Both the position numbers and the translations under genes were made by a program. DNA of 64,000 bases, from positions 15,009,118 through 15,073,117 of the forward strand of contig OZ234503.1 of the NCBI GenBank assembly GCA_965153455.1, read 5' to 3'. Below are positions 1-14,088 of the stretch, piece after piece; positions within the stretch are counted from its first letter, which is position 1, and every line of letters begins with the position of its first letter. The DNA comes from Sphagnum compactum. Lineage: Eukaryota > Bryophyta > Sphagnopsida > Sphagnales. The notes below the pieces were generated by a model, which worked only from the letters and a program-made list of their open reading frames with translations, was not told the origin of the DNA and did no database searches.

Positions 1-3000
1 GCTGCTGGCCTAAGTGCACTTACTCAACCCTTCAAGCTGCGCCTTTGTAGGGCCTCTGGGGAGAAATCTCTGCGAGATTATTCTACAAACATTGTACTCA
101 TCGAGCCCTTAGCCACTTTGATCGCTGTGGAGGACTTCCTATGGCCACGTGTAAAACGTCATGACCCATCAAGCGTAGCCACAACAAGTACATCAGAGCC
201 ATCTGCACCTATTGCTGTTCCAACTTCTGAGCACCGTCCTTCAACCAGATCAAGATCTGCAGCTGCTGTTGGAAATGTTAGAGATGCAGACTTAGATGGT
301 AATACAAGTACAACTAAAGGGAAGGGAAAAGCCGTCAGCAGAGGTACTGCAGGAGGTCGTGGTGCTGATGAGCCAAGGGGACCTGAAACTCGCAATGCAG
401 CAGCTCGCAGGCGTGCAGCAGCTGCTAGCGTATCAGTTGCTAAAGCAGTTCCAGAAGGTGAAAGTGAGGTGGGTGTTATGCATGGATTTTCGGATTGACT
501 TTTGATTTGTTTGCAATCCTTCTGGCAATGTTTACTTGTGAATTTTGTGGAGTTGCATGTCAGTACAATTTCAGACATGGGTGGACATTCACAGTTTCAT
601 ACTTGAAGAATACATTATCAACAATGACTGATGGACCCCCTTCTTGAAACTCTGGCATTCTGTATTCTTGAGGCACTGAGAGTAGCTGGAATGGGGAATT
701 GCAGGATGAAGAGGTGGAGGTGTTACCTGTTGACTTTGAAGAGGCTGTGACCATGGATGAAGATGAGCTCTCTGAAGATGAAGATGAGGATGAGGATGAA
801 GAACATGATGAAGTAAGTTTCAATCTCTTGACATTTGTTCACATTTCTGTGCCAGATGTAGATAGGTGTTCTGTCCAATAATGTTTGCCAACATCATGAT
901 GTCTAAAGGTCGAGGGTTGTCAGACTTGGGGTAGACTTCTTGTGTTTGTCTAATGTAATTTGGAATGAGCAGATGTTTGGGGAAGATCCAGTGCCACTGT
1001 GCAAAGCAGATCGTGTTCATGACGTTCAGTTAGGAGATGGAGCAGACTCTGGGGCTCTTGCATCAACTAGTGAGGTGTTGTTGCAGCCAGTAGGTGGAGT
1101 AGGTGTTGTGAGTAGGTCAGCCATTTTGACCTCAGCAGCTGAAATGAGTGGGATCAGAACTCTAGGAAGCAGAGGGTCATTATCATTTGCTGCAGCTGCT
1201 ATGGCTGGAGCTGGCATTAATGGAGCTCGCAATAGCTCTCGCAATCGCAGATCATTTGCAGCAATTTCTGCAGCCAATGTCCCTCCCAAGCTTGTGTTTT
1301 CATTAGGAGGAAAGCCATTAAACAGGATGTGGACTATCTTCCAAGCTGTTCAGCGACAGGCTCATGCTGATGAGGATGAGGAGGAGCGATATACTGGGCC
1401 AGGATTCCCATTGGGTAGTGGCCGCAGATTGTGGGATGAAGTGTACACAATTACATACCAAAGGGCTGACAGCAGTGACTCAACACCCTCTGGTGTAGCC
1501 AAGGCTGCTAATGCAGGCCCAAGTAGTAAGGCAGTGAGTGGCCCTGAAATGGACAGTTCTTGGCAGCAGGCATCACTTCTGGACAGTGTTCTCCAGGGGG
1601 AACTTCCCTGTGACTTTGATAAGACAAATTCAACATATAATATACTTCTGCTCTTACGAGTGTTGGAGGCTCTGAATCGGTTGGCTCCGCGCCTACGGAT
1701 CCAAGCTGCAGTTGATGCTTTTGCCAAAGGCAAAGCAGACAGTTTTGATGAAATCCAGGTAGCAGGATCTTTGGTGCCTAAAGAAGAGTTCCTTAGCAGT
1801 AAATTGACACCCAAGTTGGCGCGACAAATGCAAGATGCATTAGCACTGTGCAGTGGTGGGTTGCCTGCATGGTGTCATCAACTCACACAGGCTTGCCCAT
1901 TCCTCTTTCCCTTTGAGACCAGAAGGCAGTACTTTCATTCAACAGCTTTTGGCCTGTCTCGGGCTCTTCAGCGCCTGCAACAACAGCAAAGTGCTGATGG
2001 ACGAGCTGCTCACAATGAACGTGAGCTGCGAGTAGGTAGATTGCAGCGGCAAAAGGTGAGGGTATCTAGAAGTCGCATTTTAGACTCAGCTGCCAAAGTA
2101 ATGGAGCTGTATTCAGGTCACAAGGCAGTTCTGGAGGTTGAGTATTTTGGGGAAGTTGGTACTGGTCTGGGACCTACCCTTGAATTCTACACTTTACTCA
2201 GCCATGAACTGCAGAAGAGCACATTGGATCTGTGGCGCACAGAGTCAAGCTCAGTGATGGAGGTGGATGCCCCTTCAAGAGATGTGGACATGGTTGAGGA
2301 ACACACAGAGGAAAGTTTATCTGCTGTTGAGAGTCACCATTCTGACCCGTTTCTTAACACTACAGAATATGTTAATGCACCTCATGGCCTGTTTCCACGT
2401 CCCTGGCCACCTGATACAGATTCAAGCAACACTAAGTATGGGAGAGTCTTGGGACACTTCAGACTTCTCGGTCAAGTGATAGCTAAGGCTCTTCAGGATG
2501 GGCGCCTTTTGGACCTGCCCTTGTCAACTGCATTTTATAAGCTTGCACTTGGTCAGGTGTGTTACCTCCTGTGTCATGTTTCAGAAAGGGGTGCTTCTTG
2601 TGTTGGTGTCTGGTCTGTTGGCAACAAATGAGAAACCAAGCACTAGCTATCCAGAGAAATGGAGGACGTTCGTTTTTTTGCTTTGTTTTCTGAGTTTGAG
2701 CTAAGCATGGCTTGTTGTGCTTGTCCACAGGATTTGGACTTGTATGATGTTCAGACCATTGATCCAGAGCTTGGTCGGACTCTGCTTGAGATGCAAGGAT
2801 TGGTGCGCAGGAAGCAGTTTTTGGAGAAGGAATCAAGAGATGCACATGAGGCAATCAATGGGCTCAGGTTTCGAGGGTCCAGTTTAGAGGATCTCTGTCT
2901 GGACTTCACTCTTCCAGGATATCCAGAATTCACTCTGAAACCTGGTGGAAAAGACATTATGGTAAGATTATGTAATATAGTTGCTTCTGTGAGTTCACTT

Positions 3001-4411
3001 TCAGGTAGGGGAAGGTTAGACTTGAGTGGATGTGCTGTATTGCAGTTCAATTTTGATTGTTAATGGGTTACACTGAAATAGAAAATGGTTTGCAGGTGGG
3101 ACTGGGCACTTTGGAAGAGTATGTAGCTCTTGTTGTGGATGCAACAGTCAAAAGTGGTATTGCAGCCCAAGTTGATGCTGTTCGCGCTGGCTTTAATCAG
3201 GTGTAAATCTCCTTCACTTTCAAAGTTCCTTGATACATGCCAGATGATTCCAGGACCCTTTCTCGGTATTCTCAATTATAACTGATGCTAATGTCTATTG
3301 TTGATTTTGCAGGTGTTTCAGCTGTCTTCCTTGCAAATATTTAGTGAGGAGGAACTTGAGTACTTGCTTTGTGGTAGACGTGAACTATGGCTGGTGAGTC
3401 ATGTTTGATTCTTTTACTCTAGCTTATAGATGTTGGACTTTCCTCAAGATTTCTGTGATTGCATGCTTTCATGGATTACCCCTTTGACATCTCCAATTTC
3501 TTGTGATGTCTTGAGTAATGCACTTGCTGTTGATGTATCTGTCACCATGTTGCAGCCAGAGTCACTTGCGGACCTCATGAAGTTTGACCATGGGTATACT
3601 GCTTCCAGCCCCCCTATCCGAAATGTAAGTCAGACAGTACTTTACCTTGTGTGCTCACTTGTGTGCAGTTACATGAATATCACCCATGCCAAGGAAACTG
3701 GAGTAGAGGATTACCTTACTGAGAAATTTGTTGTGTGTACTTGGCGCAACTCTTCTTATATTTAATTTGATTGTTGCAGCTGCTTGAGATTATGGGGGAG
3801 TTCACTCCAGAAGAGCAACGATCATTTTTACAGTTTGTAACTGGAGCCCCACATCTGCCACCTGGTGGCTTGGCAGCATTGAGCCCCAAGCTCACAATTG
3901 TGCGGAAGGTAAATTTACAATGAGAATTTCCATTGAGATTCTGAAAGTAGTGCTGTTGAGACATCTTCGGACTTTAATCATCATGGTTAGTCCTCACAGT
4001 AGCTCTTCACAGTTGTCAAGCTTCTTGGGTGGCTTTCAACCCAAATTCTGTTCGTATTGGAGATTGTGATGAACTCACCCATTTGTCATGGTGGGTTATC
4101 TTGCCAGCATCCTACAGGTACAAGTGGTACACCACTAGGATCAACACCACCGGGAGCTGCAATAGGCTTGGGGACCACACTGGCAGATGGGGATTTGCCT
4201 AGTGTAATGACCTGTGCAAACTACCTCAAGCTTCCTCCATATTCTTGCAAGGTAAGATTTTTGCGAATATCCTGCTGACAGGTTGCTTACTCTTGTTATT
4301 TGTGTATATCTATTCACATGGCTGTTCTACTTTGGTGATGTGCAGGAAGTAATGAGAAAACGATTGCTGTATGCAATTTGTGAGGGCCAGGGGTCATTTG
4401 ACCTTTCCTGA
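1..4411 (+). CDS. UPL3: HECT-type E3 ubiquitin ligase, UPL3/UPL4 (KAKTUS) type, 5' partial
   Basis: The last step of ubiquitin transfer: a HECT ligase takes ubiquitin from an E2 onto its own cysteine and then onto substrate. The gene enters the window already in frame ([18 protein letters not shown]), so the N-terminal armadillo part lies outside. Exons: <1-468, 705-812, 973-2556, 2731-2961, 3096-3200, 3313-3393, 3556-3624, 3780-3908, 4108-4251, 4346-4411. All junctions are phase 0 and give about 994 residues here. Visible blocks are an acidic stretch ([16 protein letters not shown]), then the HECT domain over roughly the last 350 residues ([43 protein letters not shown]). The catalytic cysteine is in [14 protein letters not shown], codon 4213-4215. 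The C-terminus GQGSFDLS matches the family end. UPL3 and UPL4 are paralogues and cannot be told apart here. No break was seen. Confidence 0.93.
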
Positions 4412-5616
4412 ATGTTTTACTGCAAGGATAAGCAGAACAAGATAAATCTAAAGACCTTTGATTGGAGAGCACAGTAGGTGATGCTGCTAAGGTGGAATGG
4501 TTCATGAGAACCAGATTATACAGACAATTGATAGGATAGAGGTTCTTTTGCATATCAATTCATATTCTTCAGAGCCACATTGCGTTGTTTGTGGATAGCG
4601 CAACCTAGCTGAGCTAGTCTAGGTACTGGAGGGGTGGTGGCTTTAGACCTTTTGTACAGCTTTTGCTCTGCAATGGCTGGTTGTGAATCACCTCACTGGC
4701 CTGCCATCCAGCTTGGTTCTGAGCATGTAGAAACCTGCTAAGTGCTGCCAGGCACTCCATGTTCATAGTGGCTGTTGTTGGAGGAAGTTTCCAGCAGGAT
4801 CTCCAGCTATTGTGCACACTGCAAGGTTGGTTACTAGGTGGTTGAGGATTTGGCTGCTTTTCAGTTCCCTGATAGAAAGAAGCAGCCCTGACAAGAAACC
4901 ATCAGTTGAAGGTTTATTAGTAGCTATTTTGAAAGGTTATGCTACTGTAAAATACTGACTCTCTTTACCTCCTTTTACGAAGGACCACATGATGTGCTTT
5001 CTTGCTCGTGTGCATTAGAGGCTTGCAATTGGCTCCTTTTGGAATTCAGTCCTTTTGCATTGAGATATTTCTGGTCAAAAATCTTCCACGAAAGATTGGG
5101 GGGCACAGGAGGTTGACATCTAGTTTGTCTCTGGCAACATAGTTGGCACATGTGATGATTTGTGGAGCAACTTCATAACAAAGATCCTGCCTCCTCATGT
5201 GCATATGTTGTGTGGGTGTGTGGGTGTGTTTCTGTTTAATTGGACGGGTGGAATGCATGCAGTTGAAAGTGTCTTTCCAAGATGTGAGTTTTTTTTTTAT
5301 CAGTACCCTGTTGTAGAATTACCACATCATTGGAATTACCTTGATGTAGAATTACAACGGCACTGGAATCATGACATCATTGATGTATTGCTATTGAATT
5401 GTTGCTGTGGAGTTTTCACTTTAACCAAAATACTCCTGCATATGTACTTATTCAGCTATAAACCGAATTTGAGAGGTGGCCTTCCTCTGTGAAATATGTT
5501 ATTGCAGTGCTTTCATTTATTGTGTGTAATTGGCAAGAAAGAAATGGTATGTAAGCACAGTTCTCAGTTTCATCACAAAATCTCCTTCCATTATTAAGAA
5601 ACCAACTTCTTCACAA
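4412..5616. other. 3' flank of the HECT ligase gene
   Basis: About 1.2 kb with no recognisable coding sequence. It probably includes the 3' UTR of the UPL3-like gene and spacer. A short GT-rich tract (about 5205-5230) and AT-rich sequence are the only structure seen. Confidence 0.5.
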
Positions 5617-6159
5617 TCTTATATATAAAGTCACTTGTTGCGTGCGTGCGCGCGTCGAGGTCCTGACAGTGGAGGTCCTGAAACCCAGATCCCAACTGTC
5701 CGTCCGTCGAGGTCCTGAAACCCAGATCGGGACCCGCCTGTCCGTCCGTCTGGTCGAGGTCCTGAAACCTGCCTGGCTCCTCTTTTCCGGGTTTTCGTGA
5801 AACCCGGCAGTTCTGTGCACGAAAACCCGGCAGTTCTGTGATTATGTGGATGAAATATTATACGTTTTTAGTTCCGTGCAATGAGCTCAGAGTTCTGGAT
5901 GGGTGGTTATGAGGATGAGATATCGTGTATTTGTAGTTCCGTCCAATTAGGAGGAATGATTTGTGGATGAAATATTAAAGAATTTGTAGTTTTGTCCACT
6001 TAGAGTTTTCGATGGATTGATTATGTGGATGAAATATTTATGTATTCGTAAGTTCCGTCCAATTAGGAGTTCTGGATGGATGATTATGCAGGTGAGTATG
6101 GGGACTCCCAGTTTTTTCCCAGTGCCGTGTCGTGCCTCGCAGGCACGGGAGCCCACTAG
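5617..6159 (+). mobile_element. Non-autonomous Helitron-like element
   Basis: The element starts with TCTTATATATAAAG directly after an A (5616) and ends with CTAG directly before a T (6160). This is the A/T insertion pattern of Helitrons, with 5' TC and 3' CTRR ends. A GC-rich hairpin (CGTGCC, loop TCGCA, GGCACG at about 6131-6147) sits roughly 10 bases before the CTAG end, as expected for the Helitron 3' terminus. The interior has short direct repeats (GAGGTCCTGAAACC at 5659-5770; AGTTCCGTCCAATTAGGA and TGTGGATGAAATATT units at 5840-6060). At 543 bp it has no Rep/helicase coding capacity. Target-site evidence is only the A-T dinucleotide; copy number elsewhere cannot be checked here. Confidence 0.75.
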
Positions 6160-8899
6160 TCTATGTAAATGATGCACAGTGCACAATGCCTAGTAACTAC
6201 TAACTTTTGGGATCATGTGAACCATTGCACCGTCCATGGGCAAGCTATTATGACTTGGTTGTGCATGAACCCATGACTTGAGTTACCAAGGTGGTCCTGT
6301 AAAGCCTCCTATTTCAACCTCACACTAGATAACTATCATGTCGGGTGGGTTTTGTTTTTCTCAAAAAATTGGAAAGCAAACAACTTCCAGTCCTCCAGTG
6401 CCAGTTTGTTGGTAAAAATCTGAATCAAAAAAACCTCCTCTAGCTGTGGTTCCTTCAAAAAGTGTCAAAGAAGTGCTGGTTTTCATGAAATAACTGGCAA
6501 AGAACCCACAGTTTTATGGAAAGTTGCTTGAACAGTTCTTAGTGTTTATGAGGACTGTGATTACATAGTTTTGAGAACTGTCAGTCATCAGCTTGCATTC
6601 CAATTTTAATAGTTGCCCAACAGTGGTAACTACACTACCTTTCTAAGTGGGTAGGTATCATAGATAAAAGGTAGGTAATATAAGTGATTATATATCTTCT
6701 TCTAACTAAAAAAATCCATGAAATTGTTGTGAAATGGTTGTGAAATCTCCACAATAACAATTTGAAGGTGTGATGTACAAACTACAAACCCATTGTGCCC
6801 ATATTCCATCAAGCTAGTCATGATTTGAACAAACATATGATATGAGAATCGTATGAACACAACATTTTAACAACAAATGAATCTACAAGAAAATAAGTAA
6901 GCTTGTTAAAGAGTCATGGTCTTCCATTTATTTGCCCCCTTAGTCCTTGACTTCTTTCAATGTTTAGCCTCCCTAGGGAACTCCCTTGTAATAACCTTTT
7001 TGTCGTGCAAGTTAACCTTTATGTGTTGTATGATCATAAAGACAACATACCATAGTAGGAGCTCTATTTGAAGGCTCACAACCTTACGAATGTCCTCAAT
7101 TCCTTCTCCATAATGTCATATTATCATAGAACTTGGGTAGGTTCAGTACACAAGTGCTGAACAATTAATTATATTTAAAAGTTGACATTCTTCGGCATGT
7201 GAGTTTTGAATTTTGAGCTTTTTGGCATATTCAATATCAATATCATGATTCTCTTATTGTCCTTGTGGTAAGTGTGTTCACAATTAATGTGTTTGTTTAT
7301 ATCAGGCCCATGCTTCGATTCTAGATTCTTGCAAATCTGAATATTTGAAAATTTTAATAATGAGGCTAATAATTTTTCAAAAAATTGGGAAAATAAAAAA
7401 TATAATTTAATTTATTCCAAAGTCACCCATGTACTCCAGTAGTATTGGACTACTTGCATGGGGGGACACTCTTTTCTGTAACTGAAAACTATGTGGATAG
7501 AAATTATAATTCAATTGTTTTATAGTAGGATTATGTATATTTTCAAATTTTAAATATAATTAATATAAGATATGCACTAATAATAGGTCTTACTTATTAG
7601 TAGGTTCCATTATTAAGATGGAAAGGATATAATTTATATTGAAAAATTCATTTGCTTAGGTTGCAATGCACACCTTGTTTGCTTTGATTTTGGAACTTGA
7701 AAGCTTATTATTTTTTTTCACGCATTTTTTTCCCTATGGAAGCAAACTAAATGCTCCTTATCTATTTTTTATGAGTGTTAAACATGGTTTTCATCATTTG
7801 AAATGTGATTTGGTACTAAAACCTTTATTAATGCGTTTTTAGAATTAAATTTGAGCATTAAATCATGCATGATATTTTTTTAGTCAAGCATAATCACCTT
7901 CTTTCATAACTCCTCGTGGCTTGAACCAAAACTATAAATTCAAACAAATATATATGGTGCCTTAATCCAAAGCAAATTAAAATAAAATTTAAAATAAGTG
8001 GTTTAAATATGTAGATATTGAAATTCTAGACAATAAATAAGGTGAGAGAATTTAAACCTCCTTTGCATAGTACTCCTAAACAACACCCACCTTGATGTAC
8101 ATCATGAGAAAAATAAACACAATGTCCCCTTAAGATTATTTGTTCAATCACACCACTTGTGGCTACCATAAGGCATTTCATTCATGCATAGGCTTCTTGT
8201 AATGAGTCATGGGAAGGTTCAAGCACAGTAAAGTAAGGTAGTGAATGATCCATGTTCACAAAGTAAAAAACATTTTATATTTTATATTTTTCATTTTTAT
8301 ATTTTAGGCTTTTAAGCAATGCCATAAGTTTTGGGATGTACTACCTCATTGCATCAACCATATGCAATGTCATCCTTAATGTATTCTATTTATTTTCATT
8401 ATTTTACTTATTTATTACTCCAATTGAGATTGTTTTCAAATCAAACAATTCAAATGATCTATTATTAATGTTTGAACATTTGTGCACCTTCATACACATT
8501 TGTTGGAACTTGAATTTGGATTATGACAATATTAAGCCTTTGAAAAGAAAGTTCTAACTATGTGAGTTGGACTTGGCACCCAAAACATACTTTTTGATAA
8601 GAAGATGTTGATGATAGGATACCTCATCTTCCTAATGCATTAGCATATCGAAATGCTCAATAGGTTCTCCATTCATGGACCTCTCCTTGGTGTTTATGTT
8701 CAATATTCATATAGTCATGCATATGAGTTTTAAATTTGATTTTAAGTGAAAAATAGAAATTCTATCTTTTCTCCCACCAGTAATAAGAAATCCTTATATT
8801 TATATAAAGAATCTAAATTCTTCGGATGGTGACTATCTTACCTTTATATGGGTTTTTTCAATACTCGGTAGTAGTTACTACCAAGTACTTCATCTCTTT
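6160..8899. other. AT-rich spacer, nothing recognised
   Basis: Strongly AT-rich sequence with only short, low-information open frames. I see no gene, RNA or clear repeat boundary in it. Confidence 0.5.
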
Positions 8900-9600
8900 A
8901 GGATTTGGTGCTACACTACTGTTTAATAACTGATCGAGTCAACCTTATTACGTAAGTTGAATTCATATACATAGATAGATTCCCCATCCCTTTTTGTGTA
9001 TTTCCAAGCAAACAGATTCTATCATAGTCGTATCAGCCCAAACTTTCAATAATCGATCTTTACAGTGCCTTTCTCACAAATTGAATTCTATTATCCATAG
9101 AGTGCATAGGCTTTAATTATTTCTTCATGTTTGGACTCCAATGGAGTTTTTCATTGTTACAGCTGTTAAGGAACCATTAAATAATCGTACATATGTAGAA
9201 AGCTTCCGATTCCATTATTTATGGTAGTTTTTGACTAATAAAATCTATAGTATAAATAGCCGCACGTAATGACAGATTATAGCCATATTATTAAAAGCTT
9301 GTGGCAAGGAGTGGATTTCGTTTTAATGCCTAGAATTGGTATTCCAAAGCTTTTGCATGTTCCCCATTACTTGTGTGGATATGACCTATATTGTATGGTA
9401 TATAACTCCGATCGTAGGGATCAATTTCTAAGCGCAGAGCTTCGTAATAATTTTGCAAGGCTTCCACATATTCCCTTTCATATTGGGCTAACATCTGTTG
9501 TGGTCGTCCATCTATTTTGAAATGAATATGAGCTTCGTTTCAAAACCGTATGTGAGATTTCCACCTCATAAGGCTTCTCCTAAATAGTTTCTAGGGGGGG
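8900..9600 (-). pseudogene. ycf3: Nuclear plastid insertion: ycf3 (pafI) exon 2 with flanking group II intron sequence
   Basis: On the minus strand 9493-9266 reads as exon 2 of plastid ycf3, the tetratricopeptide photosystem I assembly factor: [20 protein letters not shown], then [11 protein letters not shown] and, after a shift, PQAFNNMAIICHY. Its 228 nt is close to the normal exon size. On the upstream side lies a group II intron domain V hairpin (9541-9577; GCCTTATGAGGTGGAAATCTCACATACGG). The downstream side continues as GTGCGGC, the GUGCG start of a group II intron, and then intron-like sequence to about 8900. The copy is decayed: in-frame TAG at 9332-9330 and a one-base insertion just after it. 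It lies in nuclear-type DNA, so it is a plastid-to-nucleus transfer. The left boundary is uncertain. Confidence 0.85.
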
Positions 9601-12600
9601 AGGGGAAATAATCTAGATCATTTCTGAGGGGGAGAAATTTTACCCAATGTGATAACTACCATGGGCTAGTGTTTTCCCAAAAAAATGTCTAGTCATCCTT
9701 CTTACGAAGAGTATCTTCTTAAAAAGATGTTCAAATTTTTAGAAGTACAAACTCCATAAATTTATTTATTCTTAACACTCCATATTTCGTAGGGATTAGC
9801 CACCATGACAATCTTCAATGGTTTTATGGGTACCCAAAATACAAATGAGATGGAATTTTGTTGTCCTAACCATATATTTATTATTAGCAATTACCGGGGC
9901 ATGATGCTTTTAAAATTGAAATCTGACGAAGTTTTTGTGTTGTCGATTCCTACACGTGGTGCTCTTCCCACCTTTACCAAGGGTTGGAAAAAGGATCTCC
10001 ATGCCATGAAAAGATTGAATCTTGCATATTGCATATTCTATGTATCACATCACAAAGGGAAGTCCTAGATGAAATCATGCAACTCAATGGACTCCACTTC
10101 ACTTGAAACATTCCAACATTCTCTAGAGTATCAACCTCTTCTCTTGGTGTGACCACTTCTTTCTTATGGACCTTTTGATATTGTTGTTAAAGCCTAAACA
10201 ACCTTGTCTCCTTGAATGAACTTTGCATTTCATTATAACAAATACACCACTGTTACATTTAAACATGTTAATGAACTTAATCGCTATTACAAATCATGTC
10301 TTATCGATTTTTTTTATGAACGATTTTAGTCAGAATAGACATTTAGATAAGGTGAGTTACTAATAAAAAACAACCACTCATTTAAACCCCATTTTAATTA
10401 TCATTTAAAATTATACATATGTATTATTCTCCTCTAAAAAGCTGTAGAAAGCCACTAGGGACAATATTTTGAAATCAATTTAAAGAACTGGCACTCTCAT
10501 GTCTATTTTGATTAACAAGCAGTCATTCTATCATGTCCAATTTGGTCTGAAAACTAACAAGTGCTTGTTGATTTGACTAGTAGGTAACATAAATAATGAC
10601 TGGGATTTTTAATTAATTATTATAAATTTAAAATTATTAAAAATACTAGGCAAGTTTGAATAGCTAGTCTACCTAGCCAACTTAGGCTAATCACCTTATA
10701 GGTTGCAAGTTTTTAGAAGAAAATTGTGTTTTTGCAACTATTGCATGCAATTGAAATTCAATTACATGTGATACATGCAACTAAAACTCCTTGCAATTGC
10801 CTTGGACAAGTTGTAGCCAACATGTAGTTGCATGTGACAATATTTGAATTATAAATACGATATGGACATACAATTTACACAATATGGCTATACATTTCTA
10901 CATCTAGGGTTGTTGCATCTTCCTAGTTGCACATGAAACTATTTTGATGACCATATAAATTATGACATGTGTTAAGGTTATGACCAATCAAATTTGGACA
11001 TGTGACTTAGTAGGTAGATAAGGATTTACCCTATCCCTATTTACCCTATCTAGGCATATCAAATTTTCTAAATAACATTCCAATTGACATAAATTGAGCA
11101 ATTGTGACATGTCACATGCCACCTTGGATTTGGAATGACTTCATATTGTATTAGATCATATTGTATGCACCTACACCAAATAGGCACCATAGATCCCATG
11201 TGTAAATGTTAGTGTTTGATTTGATTTTAAAAAGTTACTTTAGCCATATTGGACATACCTACTTTGAGGGGGAGAAAGGGGGAAGGAGGGGAGAGACAAA
11301 ATTTACATCCTTAAATCAATTCAAACAAGTAGTCTAATCACATTAATCATTTTAGTTGCAATGTTAGGGATGTAAAAACATGTTTTTGTAATAATGAATC
11401 TTCAAACAAACCCCATTCTTACAATATGCCCTACCTTGCAACTCGGTACATGGTTGAAAAGATTTCCCAATTCGACAAGATTAGGGTTAGATTAAATATC
11501 CAATATACAAACTGTTGTTTTCAAGCCAACTAGTTTTTTCCTTTTATCATGCTACATGTAAAAGATATTTTCCACATATGTATTCAATAAATTGATGTAA
11601 AAAGAATGGCAATTCATGCCCTTCTCCTATCCATAATCTACAAGTAGTATTTTCCAACCCCTCATTTCTTATAACAATGGTTTCATTTATTATCACTCAA
11701 TCTTGTGGATGGAATTTCCTTTTGGCATGACACAATGGTGTTTGCAAAATGGGGAGTTGAACACCCAAGTGCTTAATTTGTTTCACTTTTTGGTGTTGAT
11801 GTTAATATTATAGTGATTTTGGATCTAACACTTCAACATTTGTCACCCCTTTTGGGTGAACACCTAAGTGTAATTTTTGCCAAGGGTGTTAAGTCAAGGG
11901 TTGCACTCCTATGGTTCCTTTGACCTAAGCTTTTACAAATTTTCCAATCTTTTTAATTCCACTAATGAAAAATTGATATATGGGAGATTTTGCATAAGCT
12001 TTTGTATGGTTGTCCCTGGACAATTCCAAAAAATATTCCAATGAGAACTACTTCATTTCCAAGCCTAACTACTTCACTTCTTTTCTAATAACTACCTCCT
12101 ATCCTTATAACTACTTCACTCTTTTCTTAATAACTATTTCACTCCTTTACCATACCAACATGGATATGAAAAGGCAAATTAACATGTGCCTTTTCATGTC
12201 CATGATGTTTATATTTATTCAATATTAAATTTGACATTGACATAAATAATGATGAACTATTGAAAATCATATGAGAATATCAAGAAAAGACAAAAATAGT
12301 TGATTGTCACTAGTAGTGTGCAACAACATGGAGCCCAAGTACATGTACTAGGTCTTTTGCACCCGATTTCATTTGTGTCCCTAGGCTAATAACCTCATTA
12401 CCTAGCTCTAGAACACTAATCCTTCATCATGTTTTTCTATTGCATAAGGTTCCATGACATCTAGACAACTTGGTTCATTACAAATGAGGATAGGGAATTA
12501 AAAATGCAAATATAATACATAAGGTTTGTAACTTAATTCAAGTTTTTAGATAACTAGTGATTTCATATATTAACCTTAAAATATCTTTATTGAAATATCA

Positions 12601-14088
12601 TCTTAATTTGTTGCTTAGCCCCATTATAGATCCTTTGAGACAAAAAAAGAAAAAAGTGAAATGGAAAGTTTAGGGCTATTTGTTGAAATGAAAAATAAAT
12701 AAATAAAATAATTATTTGAGAAACTATGAGTATGGGATTTGTAATGGGTAACCAAATCTATTCCCATCCAATAATGGCTAATGATTATCGAGAGATCTAA
12801 TTTGAAAAAAGCTCCAAAGTTTTTAAAATAAAACTGATGGAAAAACCATGCTTCTCAATTGTGTTGTTTGCATCGAATAGTGATAGTTTGGAGAAGAAAC
12901 ATGTATGATAATTTTGTAAATCACATTTCAAGGTTCTTCCATGTTTTCATTATGGATGTACCATATTAAATTTATGACATTGTCATAAATTTTGGTGATC
13001 CTCATGTTTTTGTGATTGTGTTAAGGCAACGAAAGAATGAATACATTGCACAAAATGATTTTGTGTGCATAGATGATTGATGAGATTTGTTTGTGATTTT
13101 CAAATCAAAAGGTTATTGTTTGGTTTTTTTTGTCACTAATAAATGAACATATCTCAACAAGAATAGTTGATGTCTTAGATTTACAAGATGAATTAGTTAT
13201 AAGGATTGTTAGATATATTGACATGCACCTAAAAACCTTGTGTTTTTTAACTCTTAGAAAGGTCCCACCCTCTTCATCAATAGTACACAAGTTGCGCGAG
13301 ACCCACAATTTTGTCATTGTTTTGTGTAAGCTCTAGGCCCTTTGTTGTTGCCCCACCTAAGAAAAAAGTTCATTAACAAATGAGAATCACTTTGAGCATG
13401 CTATAAAAAATAAAGTAAAGAATGAGAAACTCCTTTTTACAAGCCAAACCTTAAGCACCTTCAATGCTTCAAATTCTATGACTTCAAGTTATAGATTTTC
13501 AACTAGCCCATGGACATCTCACAAAAACCTTCTCACATGCAACAATAGCAATTTGTATGCAAATTCGAACTTCATTGACATTGGGAGGTCCATGTTTGAA
13601 GTTGGAAAAACTAAGCCTCACTAAATGCAAGCAATGATTGTATAGGACGAATAGCTGATTAACAGTTGGTACTAGGAAAAATTCCTTTCCTAGTTGATAA
13701 CTTCTTCCACATCTCCCGATTGTGTATTATTGCATAGTTCTATGATTGTCAAAGGATGTTTCATAATATCACTAGTCATTGACAACCTTGTTCACCATCA
13801 CAAATGTTAGAGTGGAATGACGATGCAACTACAATGAACTTGGTTGTGGCAGTGAGTGATTGTGTAGCTTAATGATTGAAAGTTTTTTATGACAAAATAC
13901 TTTTTGTCCTTTCATGCCTATGGTCCTTGCTCAACAAATTGTTGTCAAAAAGATTTTGAGGTTTCTTTTTATTTGCAATTCACCTTTCAAATGAATTGAA
14001 TGTCTCAACAAAAACGACTTTAGTGGTGTTGGTGTTGTTTTTCTTGAAAACAAACGATCGACTACATGGCTATTATGACCCAACACCC
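9601..14088. other. AT-rich spacer, nothing recognised
   Basis: About 4.5 kb of AT-rich DNA. One open frame at 9805-10068 (+) has no family resemblance I can support. Short direct repeats and homopolymers are present, but I see no element boundaries. Confidence 0.5.

Noticed and set aside
9805-10068. 87-codon open frame (GALPTFTKGWKKDLHAMKRL)
   Set aside because: Faint resemblance to plant retroelement gag-like text but too short and unsupported to name.
10650-11045. Possible terminal inverted repeats (CTAGTCTACCTAGCC and TTAGTAGGTAGATAAGG)
   Set aside because: Match too short and interrupted to support an element.
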